NCBI GenBank assembly: GCA_029448655.1
Contig: JACCLO010000017.1
Location: 1 to 64,000 of the forward strand
Source of the DNA: Wolfiporia cocos
Lineage: Eukaryota > Basidiomycota > Agaricomycetes > Polyporales > Phaeolaceae
Reading direction: 5' to 3'
DNA length: 64,000 nucleotides
Part shown: positions 22,712-33,493 of the stretch, in pieces
How the letters are laid out: every line of letters begins with the position of its first letter
Numbering within the stretch: position 1 is the stretch's first letter
Program-made: the position numbers and the translations under genes
The notes under the pieces: model-generated
The model's database searches: none
Seen by the model: only the letters and a program-made list of their open reading frames with translations
Told to the model about the DNA's origin: nothing

Positions 22712-23731
22712 GAGAAACGAAGTTTCCCAGTGATACGTCCAAGAACAGGAATAGAAGGGATTATGTAAGGTAGGGTAGTGGACTCCTTTTCAGGAGCAAA
22801 GAAGGTGTACTACGGGGCATAATTACTCTTATGTTGCGCGCAAACCCTGTGCCGAGATGGCGCGGATATTCGCATGACCCTAACGGTCAGAGGCGCCGAC
22901 TCCAGGGGTAGAGTTGCTGACTGCCAGGCCGGTTCCTGGGTCAGATGATTGGGAATCGGATACACGACACCGCCCCGGAGGGACGCTGCCGGAAAGTGGC
23001 TGGGATTTTACATCCCTTAGCCTGTCCATGCTTCAACAATGAGGTTGCCGTCTATAGCCACATGGGTGTCTCATCAGGGCTAAAAAACCACTGTCGATCT
23101 AAGATCGCGAGACAGCAGCGCTCCACATCCCGAAGGAGTGGGCCACGCGCTTCTCTTCCAATGGGGCCCCAAATCCGTTTGACCCATGCTCGCACGCCGA
23201 GCTGCCCGGAGGACTTATGCTATTGGCTACCGCGAGTGACCTATGGCAGGGTGATTTTTTACGTCACCCCCCTCACTGCTTTTCCCATAACGGGTTCAAA
23301 GCAGGTCCCTTACGCCTGGGAGGCGGCTTTGGAAAATTCCCATGCCATCATAATGATGACCCTATGGATAGTGATGGGGCGCTGAACAACGCTTGCCATG
23401 ACAGGGGGTTGGGCGCACACAGGCAGACCGTCCCCTTTTCTCCACAGGCGGGTCTTAACCGCGCATAGTCCAAGCTTGTCAGCGAGGATCATGTCTCCTT
23501 GACCCTGGAGTCCGGGTTAGGTAGGCCTCCTGCCTAAAAAGGCGGTGTGGCTTCCCTGGTTGCCAATCCTCTGCCGAGGATGGCGATGTATCCCCCAGAT
23601 CTCAACTATCACCCCAATCGCCTTGTCAGGCAGAAAGGGATGTGCGCATCAACAAGTAATAGCCCCTGTAGGATAGAAACCCAGACCCAAGCGCAAGCGC
23701 AAGGGCGGGGGTAGGGGGAGATTTGTTCTTA
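22712..23731 (-). other. Gypsy-1 5' leader (about 1 kb), conserved in the LARD
   Basis: Non-coding between the 5' LTR and the extra ORF. The part 22920-23730 aligns by eye with 48611-49466 of the LARD through blocks such as CATCAGGGCTAAAAAACCA, TCGATCTAAGATCGCG, GCTCGCACGCCGAGCTGCCC and TATTGGCTACCGCGAGTGAC, all with variable spacers. The CTTTTCAGGAGC motif near 22787 also recurs at 48061 and (as CTTTTCAGGAGT) 47970. Conservation in an element with no genes points to RNA function such as packaging or dimerisation. Confidence 0.75.
23719..23729 (-). promoter_or_regulatory. Gypsy-1 primer-binding site, self-priming type
   Basis: The minus strand next to the 5' LTR reads AGAACAAATCT, an exact 11-nt complement of AGATTTGTTCT at 23864-23854 in that LTR, about 34 nt downstream of its TATA box (complement of 23892-23898). 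It does not begin with TGG, as a tRNA 3'-end site would. Tf1 of fission yeast primes in this way with 11 nt. Confidence 0.85.
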
Positions 23732-24430
23732 TGACACAGACTAGACTGTGGGACTCACACTATAACCTTGTAGGCGACTTGAAGGAGTTGCAGAAGGTTG
23801 GTGAGGAGACTAGTGGGCGCAAGCAGAGATGATATGTGACTGTGCGAATGCAGAGAACAAATCTAAGGCTTATCCGCAGTGATAGCCCTACTTATATACA
23901 TGCTTTGTTTGGTTACCGGTAAGGGAACCAAACATGAAGGTGGTCTGTGCGCAGACATAACTAATATGGTTAAGTCGTAAACTATAATAGACCATGTGCG
24001 CCGGTAATGGCCGCACCAGTAAGATCGTTTGTTTGGACCGTAGGTCCATGTTGTGGAAGTGGCTGTAGCTACGTTAGTAAGCCATGCATGTGATTCTTAT
24101 ATACCGGTATCGGAGTATGAGTAATCGTGAGGGCATTGGCATGTGATAACGAGCGGGCCGCTTATCCAATTGTACTGACATAGCCCGGTACCGGGATATG
24201 AGTAAGGCGCGTGACCCCGGAGGTTAGTCCGCTGAGTCATTGACGCGTACAAACGTGTTATGTACGTGTTGTTATGACAGGTGGACGTATACCGCGTTGT
24301 GTACGTGTTGTTTGTTTGCGTGTACGTGTAGACGAGCGCTTGGCAGCGTAAATGTCTACAAGGTCGTAGAAATACCAGATAAATAGGTAAAAATACGGGA
24401 AAAATAGTGGCATGTCCCAAATCTGTGACA
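23732..24430 (-). repeat. Gypsy-1 5' LTR (699 bp)
   Basis: On the minus strand it begins TGTCACAGATTTGGGACATG and carries TATATAAG, a bulged stem (GGCTATC/GATAAGCC) and the self-primer start AGATTTGTTCT. It is the element's own promoter. Confidence 0.95.
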
Positions 24431-24435
24431 TTGTG

Positions 24436-25980
24436 TATGGGACTGTAGGTCCTTGTTTGTCCAGTATGACAAAAGATGTTAGTTAGCAGGCCATGAAAAT
24501 GTACCCAGATCACTGATATAAACCAGCTTGGTAGTGTGTTTGAGATGTGTCTGATAATTGTTATGGTCTTTGCAGGTACACTCAGTTTATTCCTTTGACA
24601 CCTCACTGTGTATCAGGACTTGGCCTTCAACCGCTCCACTGTGTGCTCTATTCTACGGACCTCCACTCAACCATAGGCCCCTGTTCCATGTATAACAATC
24701 CTATGCCCATAGTCTACTTACTGTCTCGTTGCCTTCTAGCTGATATCGTATGTCTAATCATATGTCTTCTCTGTTTCATTCCTTGTCATGCTCAACTGCA
24801 GCACTTCTCATTTGTTACTTAGAATGCTAGCTTGATGGACTTAATAGTAGCAGTACCAAGGACACTATGACCCCGATTATCGAATCACAGTATAAAACTT
24901 GATGTACATACTGATCAAGTTCCTCAGCTCAACCTTGTTGAATAACAAGCATCTTATACTCATTCTCAAAGGCTTGAGCAATCAAGTGCCCAGCTTCTAT
25001 ATCCACACTCTGACTCTGTGGAGTCCAATGAGTAGTGCACTACTCAATATGCTGAGTAACTCCACTTGGTTATTTCAGCTAAACAGATATTTGATCCGTA
25101 ACAATAATCAAGTGACCATGTGTCACAGATCCTGTGACATGGGTCAGCCGCTCTACCCCAGCTTGAACCTACAGTAGATTACATTGTAAGTAGCAGAGTT
25201 AGATATACCTCAGCCTGGTCATCTAGATGTGACTGCTTACATACAGGGTATCATACATCGTGCACAGACCATGCCTTTAGGGCTGGTCCAATTACTTAGT
25301 GTAGTGATCCCCAATGTATATATACCATATGCTGAGGTCTTACAACCTCAGTCTGAATATACTCGACTTGGGGTGCATGTGCCCCCAGTCTTGCATCTCA
25401 TTACCATGTCTGCTCATCTACAACACATTCTCTACGTTATACCCTTGCTAGTCTGTGATGCAACCTTAGCAACCAAGACAGCCATTCTGGTGTTACCTTA
25501 TAGGCTATGAAGATAGGCAACAGACACAGATGTAGCTCTGTGTCGCTGTGTATCTCATGTACCTTCAAATTTGTTGTGATCTAGACTGTACTTCTAAGCT
25601 AGGCGCGTTCTGGTGGCTTGTAACTATAGTTATACAATCTGGTGCCATGATAATGCTTATCTAAGCTATTCCCACAGCCACAAGTTGATATGCAATATTG
25701 TAGCCCTGTAAGAAAACCATCATGTGACACATAAGTGCCTGTGTGGTATGTGATGGTTGAAGCATAAAATGTAAAAGATAATCCCAGACACAAGTCTTTT
25801 GAATGTAAAATCCTGACAATAACTGTCACAACACTCCAATTATCAAAATCTGCCAACCAGATCTCCCAGAACAGCCTCTGGAAGTTTGGACTACCTATCT
25901 TGGAAGCTCAGCCACAGCCCAAAAGGTATGTCAATCAAGTCACATGATGGTGCTGATACTTATCACCTCCCCATTCTGTA
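24436..25980. other. No gene; LTR-like block at about 25118-25550
   Basis: The first ~40 bases probably finish the LTR split by Gypsy-1. At 25118 TGTCACAGATCC begins an LTR-like block with the landmark GTGCACAGACC (25259), a TGTATATATACC box (25315-25326) and a palindrome 25332-25351 (CTGAGGT/ACCTCAG, loop CTTACA). Its right end near 25550 and target duplication are not clear. Other frames are short and motif-free. Confidence 0.55.
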
Positions 25981-26682
25981 GCCTCTCTGACCCTCAAATG
26001 CCTGCAGTACACTCTAGAAAAACTATGGTAGATCCAATCGGCTTCAATATATACCCATAGCATCTGACCTGTGCACCCACTCTACTGTGTCTATTTGCTG
26101 CTGTAGATGATTCAATTCATGTGGCAATAGACCTACAGAAATGTGAAATTATGCAGCAGAAAAATGCAAATATGAGTGCAGATTGAAATTGTAAACCAAT
26201 ATAGAATATCTATTCAACATCATTGAGTGCCCCGTGAACCACTCTATGGTGCCTATTTATTGCTATGGAAGGTCTAATCCACACGGCAATAGACTGACAA
26301 AAACATGAAATTGTGTACCGAAAGAAATACATGTATGGCTGCAGATTGAAACTGTAGAGTGTCATAGAACCTCCAAATACATTCAACATGGTTGGATGCC
26401 ATGTGCACCTACTGTAGGGTGAGTATTTATCACTGCAAATGGTCTACCTTTCATGCCAATGCATCATGCAGCAGTAAAACATGCATAGAATAAAAGGTCA
26501 AAATTACAGAGCCAGACGCAGCACAACAAAGGGATTCCACATGGCTGCATATTCTGTGCACATGCTCTTGGGCACCTATTCCTGCAGTAAATGGCATCTT
26601 TCACATGGCAATAGACTGACAAAATACAAAACTGTGTAGCACAGAAATGCAAAAATTGTAGCAGATTGAAATTGCAGTACTG
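25981..26682. repeat. Diverged tandem copies (~190 bp) related to the 27.6-29.0 kb satellite
   Basis: Three or four decayed units share landmarks: CTATTTATTGCTATGG, GGCAATAGACTGACAAAA, GAAATTGTG, a run to GCAGATTGAAAT, then CATTCAACAT and GGATGCCATGTG. They match the reverse complement of the satellite at 27590-28985. One more partial unit lies at 27286-27500 beyond the inserted LTR. Confidence 0.65.
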
Positions 26683-27280
26683 TGTCACAGATTATTCTGG
26701 GATGTCGCCGCTACTTTTTATAGGATTTATTACGCCATTCTATGCCTTGTAAGTAGCTATCCTCAGTAGCGTCACTCACCTTATGCATGGGCGCCATTAC
26801 CAACACCACCCTCTATGTGGAAGCGCCCCTACAGGCGTCTTCCATCATGTTATGCCAGAGTGCCATTACTGGCGTCTCTACCCCTATGCCACATGACTCT
26901 GCGCCATTACTGGTGCCTTGTCATTATGTTACCTTCTCTCTGCATTACACGCACAGACCCTCGTGCCTTAGGACAGGCTCGTAGGTACTGGTGCACCCCC
27001 ATGTATATATGCGCTAGCATGAGGACTTGCATCCTCATGTTTAGCATTCTCGACGTAGGGTAATGACACCCTCTTTCATGCTATCTTGTGGGCTGCCATT
27101 CCTCTCCTAGTCCTTGGCTTGCTTGTCTAGGGACGTCAGCTTTGTCACCCGGCATACTGCCATCAAGACTCGCTTGTCACCCCCGCCTCTCCACAGGTGC
27201 CATGGACCTTGGAATACGGCGTAGGGCTATTAAGACTACCCTGGCTATGGGCCAGTCCCACAGATGGTATGTCTGTGTCA
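26683..27280 (+). mobile_element. Solo LTR, 598 bp, target duplication TACTG
   Basis: Starts TGTCACAGATTATTCTGGG and ends GTATGTCTGTGTCA, flanked by TACTG at 26678-26682 and 27281-27285. It contains GCACAGACCC, the CATGTATATATGC box and the palindrome 27018-27039 (CATGAGGA, loop CTTGCA, TCCTCATG). It interrupts the diverged repeat array. Confidence 0.93.
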
Positions 27281-27589
27281 TACTGGACACAACAGACAAA
27301 TGGATCAGACCAGGTTGAGTACACTATGCACTCAAGAGACCTATTTAACACAGCCAACAGTGCACTTGCTATGCCAACAGATCCATAGAAACACAAAATT
27401 ATGAAGCAGAACCAAATGAATCTAGCAGAAGGTTAAGATCAAAATAAATTGCCTCTATTTTCTGCAATGAATGGGTGTCCTATATTGGATGCACAATGAA
27501 TCCAACATGACTGGGGCTTTGAGCCTACTGCATCTGGCTCTGCAGCTTTAATTTTCTGTTTTATTCATGTATTTTTGCTGCATAATTTG

Positions 27590-28985
27590 TCATTTACGGT
27601 TGATCTATTGGCCTGTAAATGATTGCGATAAATAGACGCCCACCCATGGTGAACATGAGCATCCAACATTGCCGGATTTTTTGGCCTGTCAGAGTTGGCT
27701 TCGCGGTTTAAAAATTTCTTCCAATCCAGGTATTTCTGCTGTGTAATTTTGCATTTCTGCACATTTCTAGTAATCTATTGGCCTGTATATTACTGCGATA
27801 AATAGACGCCCACCCATGGTGGACATGAGCATCCGACATTGCTGGATGTTTTGGCCTGTCAGAGTTGGCTTCGTGGTTTGAATTATAGACGCCCACCCAG
27901 TGGTGGACATGAGCATCCGACATTGTCGGATTTTTTGGCCTGTCAGAGTTGGCTTCGCGGTTTAAAAATTTCTTCTAATCCAGGTATTTCTGCTGCATAA
28001 TTTCGCATTTCTGTGATTTTTTGGTGATCTATTGGCCTGTATATTACTGCGATAAATAGACGCCCACCCAGTGGTGGACATGAGCATCCGACATTGCTGG
28101 ATGTTTTGGCCTGTCAGAGTTGGCTTCGTGGTTTGAATTATAGACGCCCACCCAGTGGTGGACATGAGCATCCGACATTGTCGGATTTTTTGGCCTGTCA
28201 GAGTTGGCTTCGCGGTTTAAAAATTTCTTCTAATCCAGGTATTTCTGCTGTGTAATTTTGCATTTCTGCACATTTCTAGTAATCTATTGGCCTGTATATT
28301 ACTGCGATAAATAGACGCCCACCCATGGTGGACATGAGCATCCGACATTGCCGGATTTTTTGGCCTGTCAGAGGTGGCTTCGCGGTTTAAAAACTTCTTC
28401 TAATCCAGGTATTTCTGCTGCATAATTTCGCATTTCTGTGATTTTTTGGTGATCTATTGGCCTGTATATTACTGCGATAAATAGACGCCCACCCAGTGGT
28501 GGACATGAGCATCTGACATTGCCGGATTTTTTGGCCTGTCAGAGTTGGCTTCGCGGTTTAAAAATTTCTTCTAATCCAGGTATTTCTGCTGTGTAATTTT
28601 GCATTTCTGCACATTTCTAGTAATCTATTGGCCTGTATATTACTGCGATAAATAGACGCCCACCCATGGTGGACATGAGCATCCAACATTGCCGGATTTT
28701 TTGGCCTGTCAGAATTGGCTTCGTGGCTTGAATAATAGACACCCACCCGGTGGTGGACATGCATATCCAACATTGCCGGATTTTTTGGCCTGTCAGAGTT
28801 GGCTTCGTGGTTTGAAAATTTCTTCCAATCCAGGTATTTCTGCTGCATAATTTCGCATTTCTGCACATTTCTAGTAATCTATTGGCCTGTATATTATTGC
28901 GATAAATAGACGCCCACCCAGTGGTGGACATGAGCATCCGACATTGTCGGATTTTTTGGCCTGTCAGAGTTGGCTTCACGGTTTG
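27590..28985. repeat. Satellite array, 170-171-bp units mixed with 83-84-bp units
   Basis: The landmark GACGCCCACC occurs at 27635, 27805, 27888, 28059, 28143, 28314, 28484, 28655, 28738 and 28909. Spacing is 170-171 bp six times and 83-84 bp three times. The short units lack about 87 bp containing TCCAGGTATTTCTGCTG and CTATTGGCCTGTATATTA. Each unit has a small palindrome near TCCGACATTGTCGGA followed by TTTTTT. Open frames through the array (for example 28558-28866) follow from the repetition and are not called as genes. Confidence 0.9.
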
Positions 28986-29221
28986 AATATCTTCAGCACC
29001 TTCACTAAATCCAAATCCACCTCGGCATCCCCACTCTCATCAGTAAAGTCTTTGGCAACAGGGCTCTCATCATCATCAATGTTCATTGAGTCCTCATCCC
29101 ATCTCCATCTGTGCAGCCTCCACTCCTCCTCCTCCCTCTCATACTGGTCCTGTGTTCCCTTCAGATTCACTGTGAGAGGATCCAAGCATGATATCTGGCT
29201 TGCTGAAGCAGAATGACTCAA
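28976..29221 (-). other. Possible coding fragment, 81 codons, acidic
   Basis: Minus-strand frame rich in Asp/Glu and Trp/Arg (YEREEEEWRLHRWRWDEDSM), running into the end of the satellite. The composition resembles linker segments of transposase-associated proteins, but I recognise no domain. It is probably a broken exon. Confidence 0.35.
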
Positions 29222-29254
29222 TATTTTGTGACATCAACTTTGACACCCTTGTCC

Positions 29255-29362
29255 GTCCGGCCATGTCGGATGTGGATGTCCACCGCTGGGTGAGCGTCTA
29301 TCTACCCATAGCCGCATGTGACCCCACCCAGCAGTGGACATCCACGTCCGACATGGTCGGAC
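29255..29362. repeat. Inverted repeat, 38-bp arms, built from satellite half-units
   Basis: Arms 29255-29292 and 29325-29362 are complementary at 35 of 38 positions around a 32-bp loop. Each arm resembles the satellite segment GACGCCCACCCAGTGGTGGA plus the TCCGACATTG palindrome, so this is two half-units head to head. Confidence 0.85.
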
Positions 29363-29568
29363 ACAGTGTGTGAGCTGCCATGTAGGCACCACTGGTTGAA
29401 TACATGGCACGTCCAATTGCAGAATAGCTGGGCGCACAATTGTGCTACTACTGCAGGATAAATAGATACAGTAGTGAACAAGGCAGTAGTACTGTAGGGG
29501 TCATGCCCTAGCTAGGGATGGCACCCTAGTGGTGAGACTGCAGGGTTAGACACCCTATGGCGTCTCAT

Positions 29569-29760
29569 AACCCCTAAAATACAAAATGTAAAATTAATTT
29601 AAAATATTAAATTTAACTCCAAATAATACCCTTACAATTCCATTAACAACCAAATAGCCCCACATAAATTCATTTGATGCTCACATAACCCCACTAAATT
29701 CAATTAAAATTCCCACAACTCCAAATAAATTCTTCCAAAATCCAAACAACTTCAAAATAA
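29569..29760. repeat. Interstitial copy of the telomere/subtelomere junction
   Basis: Starts AACCCCTAAAATACAAAAT, i.e. about 1.3 telomeric units joined to the same sequence that follows the real telomere (AACCCCTAAAATGCAAAAT at 162-180). Similarity continues through AATTTAACTCCAAA, CACATAAATTCATTT, TGCTCACATAACCCCACTAA and TTCCCACAACTCCAAATAAA to about 29745, matching 162-425 with fewer internal repeats. The orientation equals that of the chromosome end. Confidence 0.88.
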
Positions 29761-30046
29761 CAGACAGATATCTCTACCCACCTCATTTCAACCTCATTCA
29801 GATCAAATTGGAAAATACGAAAAGCATAGCAGATGGACTGGCAGGCAAGCAAACGTGATGGAATTCCTGACATACATATTATACACATGACCAACAACTC
29901 TCCTTTCAACCCATCGTCCCCTGACATCCTCCTACACTCTGACTTCCTGAGAACCAACCACTATGGCCTTTGCCTTTACATCACATTCTAGGTAGACTTG
30001 CTAACACATCCCACCTTTCCCTGATCAGAACCTACCACCCCACACG

Positions 30047-31659
30047 ATGTCACTTCCTTTGATTGTCAAGAAGACAAAGGACCTCCTGACTGGGGAGAAG
30101 CCAGACATCAAGGCATTCATCCACTTTGTCTTGGCCATGTGGAACGAGGAGGAGGACAACCATGTTCAGGTGGTATTGAACCCACGGATGCAAACAGACA
30201 GGGTTCGGCACTGCCACCGGACTGAGATGTTCAGGGACTACCATTCACTGATTATGATATCACGTTACTTGCCATTCTGCACCACACCAGCCATATTTTC
30301 AGTGCCAAACTTTAGGGACACGCTGATAACGACGGTGCACCTATGGGTGTCTGTGCATGTTGGGATGGGTCAGCCACCGTTAATGTCTGCAGGAATTTGC
30401 AAGCTCATGGACATTTGGTCGGCAATCAGAACATGGACAAATAGATGCCATTTCATAAGATTCTGAACGTGCTGTTCTGTAAGGTGAAAAACCAACAGCA
30501 GACCTGGCTTTTCTCTCCAGGGATCTACGATCCACGCGAGCGATCGGCAGTGATACAAGAAGACTTGGAGCTGTTCTACAGCAGATGTCTAAGGCCAGCG
30601 ATGATTGCAACAGGGCCAGAGGCGATTGCGCACTGGCCATCGATGTACGAGGTGGCATTGACACGCTGCCGGGACATGGAGGACAAGCTGCATCTGTCCA
30701 GCTTGGACATCAACTGGGATCTGCTAGAGACATTCAAAGGACACCTCGTGAGACACATAGACCACATCCAACAATTCTGAGAAGGCTTTTTTGTACACGA
30801 GATCCAGGGGTCGAAGAATGCAACACGGCATGCGATCAGGGACCGTGCCCAGCAGAGAATGCACTTGGCGGACATGCTGAGCGCATTCAACAGTGGGTGG
30901 ATGGACACATCACACTGCTGGATCAATGTGGGGATTGAGGTGTGCAAGGAGGGCTGAGCGGTATAGTGGCTGGCACAAGCACACGAGCGGATTCTCAGGT
31001 TTGCGTTGCCAACTGCAGACGAGCGGAAGGTTCAAAGGCTGAGCCAATCAAAGAGCTACATGCATGTCTACTGAGTGTGTCAGCTGATGGACTTTGCGGG
31101 GTTTTGCTGCGAGCCATACAGCGTGGGACAGGAGAACGAGGTGGTCTACATAAGTGCATACACGACGGATAAGGTGGTGACATACCAGCTTCATCGAGGG
31201 GTGTTTCAGCGGCATTACACGTCAGAGCTATATCCAGTGAAGATGAAATGGTTGCTGAAGGAGATGCAGCTGCTGAGTGAGATCTTCGAACAGTGTCAGG
31301 ACCAGCCATGCACGGCGTGGGTCAAGGTGCGCATCCCACTGAGGCTCGCCTTGTGCACCTTCAGGAACATACCGGACAAATTTGTGGAGAGGAGCGTGAT
31401 GAGCATTCGGCCAAGGATCTGATGGAAAGTGAAACGAAGCCTTGTGCTCACGGGTTCTGTTGTTGAAGTGGCACTGACCTGCCTTTTTCCGATGCAGGGA
31501 CTTTAAGATGATGTGCCTGGCGGGGATGCGCTACGTGCTGTACAACATCCAGGTGACACCAGGGGAGCAGTGTCTGTGGCATCCATCGCTGGTACTGGAA
31601 GCGGTGATAATCTACATGCTGAATGCACTAATGTACCCTCCAGGGAACTTTCGGCGGGA
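30047..31659 (+). pseudogene. Unrecognised gene, first part, interrupted by the TRIM at 31660
   Basis: Starts with ATG 30047 (MSLPLIVKKTKDLLTGEKPD). A frameshift near 30440 moves into the frame of 30445-31422. Inside that frame stops occur at 30778-30780 (TGA), near 30956 (TGA), 30965 (TAG) and 31073 (TGA), mostly explainable as CGA to TGA. Coding-like text continues across them, e.g. DINWDLLETFKGHLVRHIDH, LMDFAGFCCEPYSVGQENEV. A probable intron ends at CAG 31499 just before GGACTTTAAG. The last piece (MMCLAGMRYVLYNIQVTPGE) runs into the TRIM after FRR. Trp/Cys-rich and globular-looking; I know no family for it. It begins just inside the interstitial telomere junction, so it may be a subtelomeric repeat gene. 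Confidence 0.6.
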
Positions 31660-32116
31660 TGTCACGGTTTTCTACCTGACGTTGGGACAGTGTACTCCCC
31701 CGGGGTCGAACCCCGGTCCTCTTGGTATCTAGTCACATGTTAGGACTGTCAAGTAGTGTAGCGGTTATCTTAGCGTACCTTAGTTGTCACGTTACAGGGA
31801 CACATGACTGTAGCTTAGTCAGCGGCGGCGCGGCGCCTGCGCACGGACCTTTAGTTTAGGGTCGGTACTTACAGTAGTACAGTGCGCTTGACATGTATAT
31901 AAGCTAGCGACTGAGGTCTTACAACCTCAGTCTAGTTATTGTCGACATTGGGGCGTGTCCCACAGTACTCTCCCTCTGCGTGCTCTGCTGGCCCAACCAT
32001 CGACCATCTACTTAGTCTTTGGTCTTTCTTAGCCAGCGCCACTAGGACGACTCCAGTCCAAGACATTGTGTCTTGTATCCTAGGGCATAAGCCGTACGTT
32101 GTAGATAACTGCGTCA
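31660..32116 (+). repeat. TRIM 5' LTR (457 bp)
   Basis: Starts TGTCACGGTTTTC and ends GATAACTGCGTCA. It contains TATATAA at 31896-31902, the palindrome 31911-31930 (CTGAGGT, loop CTTACA, ACCTCAG) and the start-site match 31929-31940. Confidence 0.95.
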
Positions 32117-32117
32117 T

Positions 32118-32129
32118 AATAACTAGACT
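32118..32129 (+). promoter_or_regulatory. TRIM primer-binding site, self-priming type
   Basis: AATAACTAGACT is an exact 12-nt complement of AGTCTAGTTATT at 31929-31940 in the LTR, about 33 nt after the TATA box. Same arrangement as in Gypsy-1 and the LARD. Confidence 0.85.
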
Positions 32130-32628
32130 ACTTTACCTCCCCCCCTTGGCATCGTTCACGCCTTGGGGCCGAGGGTTTCCCACTCTATAGGTAGACGACG
32201 CGGCGGGGGCACCTCCTTGAACAGGAGGTCGGCATCAACTCGCCTGCCCCCCATACAAGCGTTGTCATGGCGACCACCCCTCCCTCTGCGCTCCTTCATG
32301 GGCGCAAGCCTTATCGCAAGGCCTCAGGTCGGTGGTACGTTATACCTTACAGAGGAGTGGAAGACAGAAGCCCGCCCTCGCTATTGAGCGATAGCAGGAC
32401 CTCACCGGTACGTTCTCGACAACGTACGTCCTGGGCGGCACGGACACCCTATGTCCCCTTGACCAGTGGGTATGTGAAGCGCTTCGGCGTAACCCCACAC
32501 TCGACACGGTCAAACAACATGCGGACCGACATTCACTCGCATCAATCCCTCAGTACAGGCGTCGCGCGGCGTGTTCGAGCAACATGGTATGAGCCGCATC
32601 TAACGCGAAGTAGAGGGGCCCACCATTC

Positions 32629-32662
32629 TTCATCGGGGCGATGAATGTAGAACAGGAGGTAA
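32629..32662 (+). promoter_or_regulatory. TRIM hairpin and polypurine tract
   Basis: Stem TTCATC/GATGAA (32629-32634 with 32640-32645, loop GGGGC) is followed 17 nt later by the 3' LTR; the spacer is TGTAGAACAGGAGGTAA. Confidence 0.7.
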
Positions 32663-33119
32663 TGTCACGGTTTTCTACCTGACGTTGGGACAGTGTACTC
32701 CCCCGGGGTCGAACCCCGGTCCTCTTGGTATCTAGTCACATGTTAGGACTGTCAAGTAGTGTAGCGGTTATCTTAGCGTACCTTAGTTGTCACGTTACAG
32801 GGACACATGACTGTAGCTTAGTCAGTGGCGGCGCGGCGCCTGCGCACGGACCTTTAGTTTAGGGTCGGTACTTACAGTAGTACAGTGTGCTTGACATGTA
32901 TATAAGCTAGCGACTGAGGTCTTACAACCTCAGTCTAGTTATTGTCGACATTGGGGCGTGTCCCACAGTACTCTCCCTCTGCGTGCTCTGCTGGCCCAAC
33001 CATCGACCATCTACTTAGTCTTTGGTCTTTCTTAGCCAGCGCCACTAGGACGACTCCAGTCCAAGACATTGTGTCTTGTATCCTAGGGCATAAGCCGTAC
33101 GTTGTAGATAACTGCGTCA
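32663..33119 (+). repeat. TRIM 3' LTR (457 bp)
   Basis: Differs from the 5' LTR at CAGTGGCGG (CAGCGGCGG in the 5' copy) and AGTGTGCTTG (AGTGCGCTTG). Both are C/T differences at CpG sites. Confidence 0.95.
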
Positions 33120-33480
33120 CGGGAGCTGGAGCTGACGGCCAAGGCAACGTGTTGGGTCTATCCAGGAGCGGAGAGTTCTGATGGCAACAGGTCGGACGAC
33201 TCGTATGTTCCGTCAGAAGATGAATTGAACGAGCCGTGCATGGCTGACGACTGCCAAGGGATCTGTTTCGTGGGAGGAATCGTCGAGGATTACGGAGAAG
33301 TGAGAGATCGGGAGAGGAGGGGACACAGAACATACCGGCTGAGCAACTAGTAGAAAGTGGAGGAGGAGATGCTGACATACCTGTACAATGTCGGGAGCAT
33401 GAACGATCTGTACAAGATGTACAGCTTCTGTGGCAGATTCAGAGAAGGACCGAAGACCCATCCAACATGAACGAGAAAAC
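33120..33480 (+). pseudogene. Unrecognised gene, middle part
   Basis: Continues the frame from before the TRIM (RELELTAKATCWVYPG), then an acidic Ser/Asp segment and GICFVGGIVEDYGEVRD. The double TAG near 33349 and a TGA near 33467 are in frame and would be CAG, CAG and CGA before mutation. The text stays coding-like between them (VEEEMLTYLYNVGSMNDLYK). It meets the copia remnant at about 33485. Confidence 0.55.
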
Positions 33481-33493
33481 ATGGGAACATGCT

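Larger units (their letters stand above)
14428..24430 (-). mobile_element. Gypsy-1: complete chromodomain Ty3/gypsy element, 10,003 bp
   Basis: Two 699-bp LTRs (14428-15126 and 23732-24430) show no difference by eye, and the flanks carry TTGTG at 14423-14427 and 24431-24435, so insertion was recent. On the minus strand the order is 5' LTR, self-priming site, about 1-kb leader, extra ORF, gag, pol, hairpin, polypurine tract and 3' LTR. Pol encodes protease, RT, RNase H, integrase, chromodomain and dUTPase. All three reading frames are open, so this copy may be active and could supply proteins to the non-coding elements in the window. Confidence 0.96.
31660..33119 (+). mobile_element. TRIM: miniature non-coding LTR element, 1,460 bp, target duplication CGGGA
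   Basis: Two 457-bp LTRs (31660-32116 and 32663-33119) differ at two positions that I can see, around a 546-bp interior without a credible ORF. CGGGA flanks both sides (31655-31659 and 33120-33124). The interior keeps a self-priming site at its left and a hairpin plus purine tract at its right, so it should be mobilisable by proteins of a related element. It splits the unknown gene; reading across one CGGGA copy restores the frame. Confidence 0.95.

Noticed and set aside
27708..28979. Minus-strand frames up to 120 codons
   Set aside because: Created by the 170-bp satellite; the same peptide recurs with each unit.
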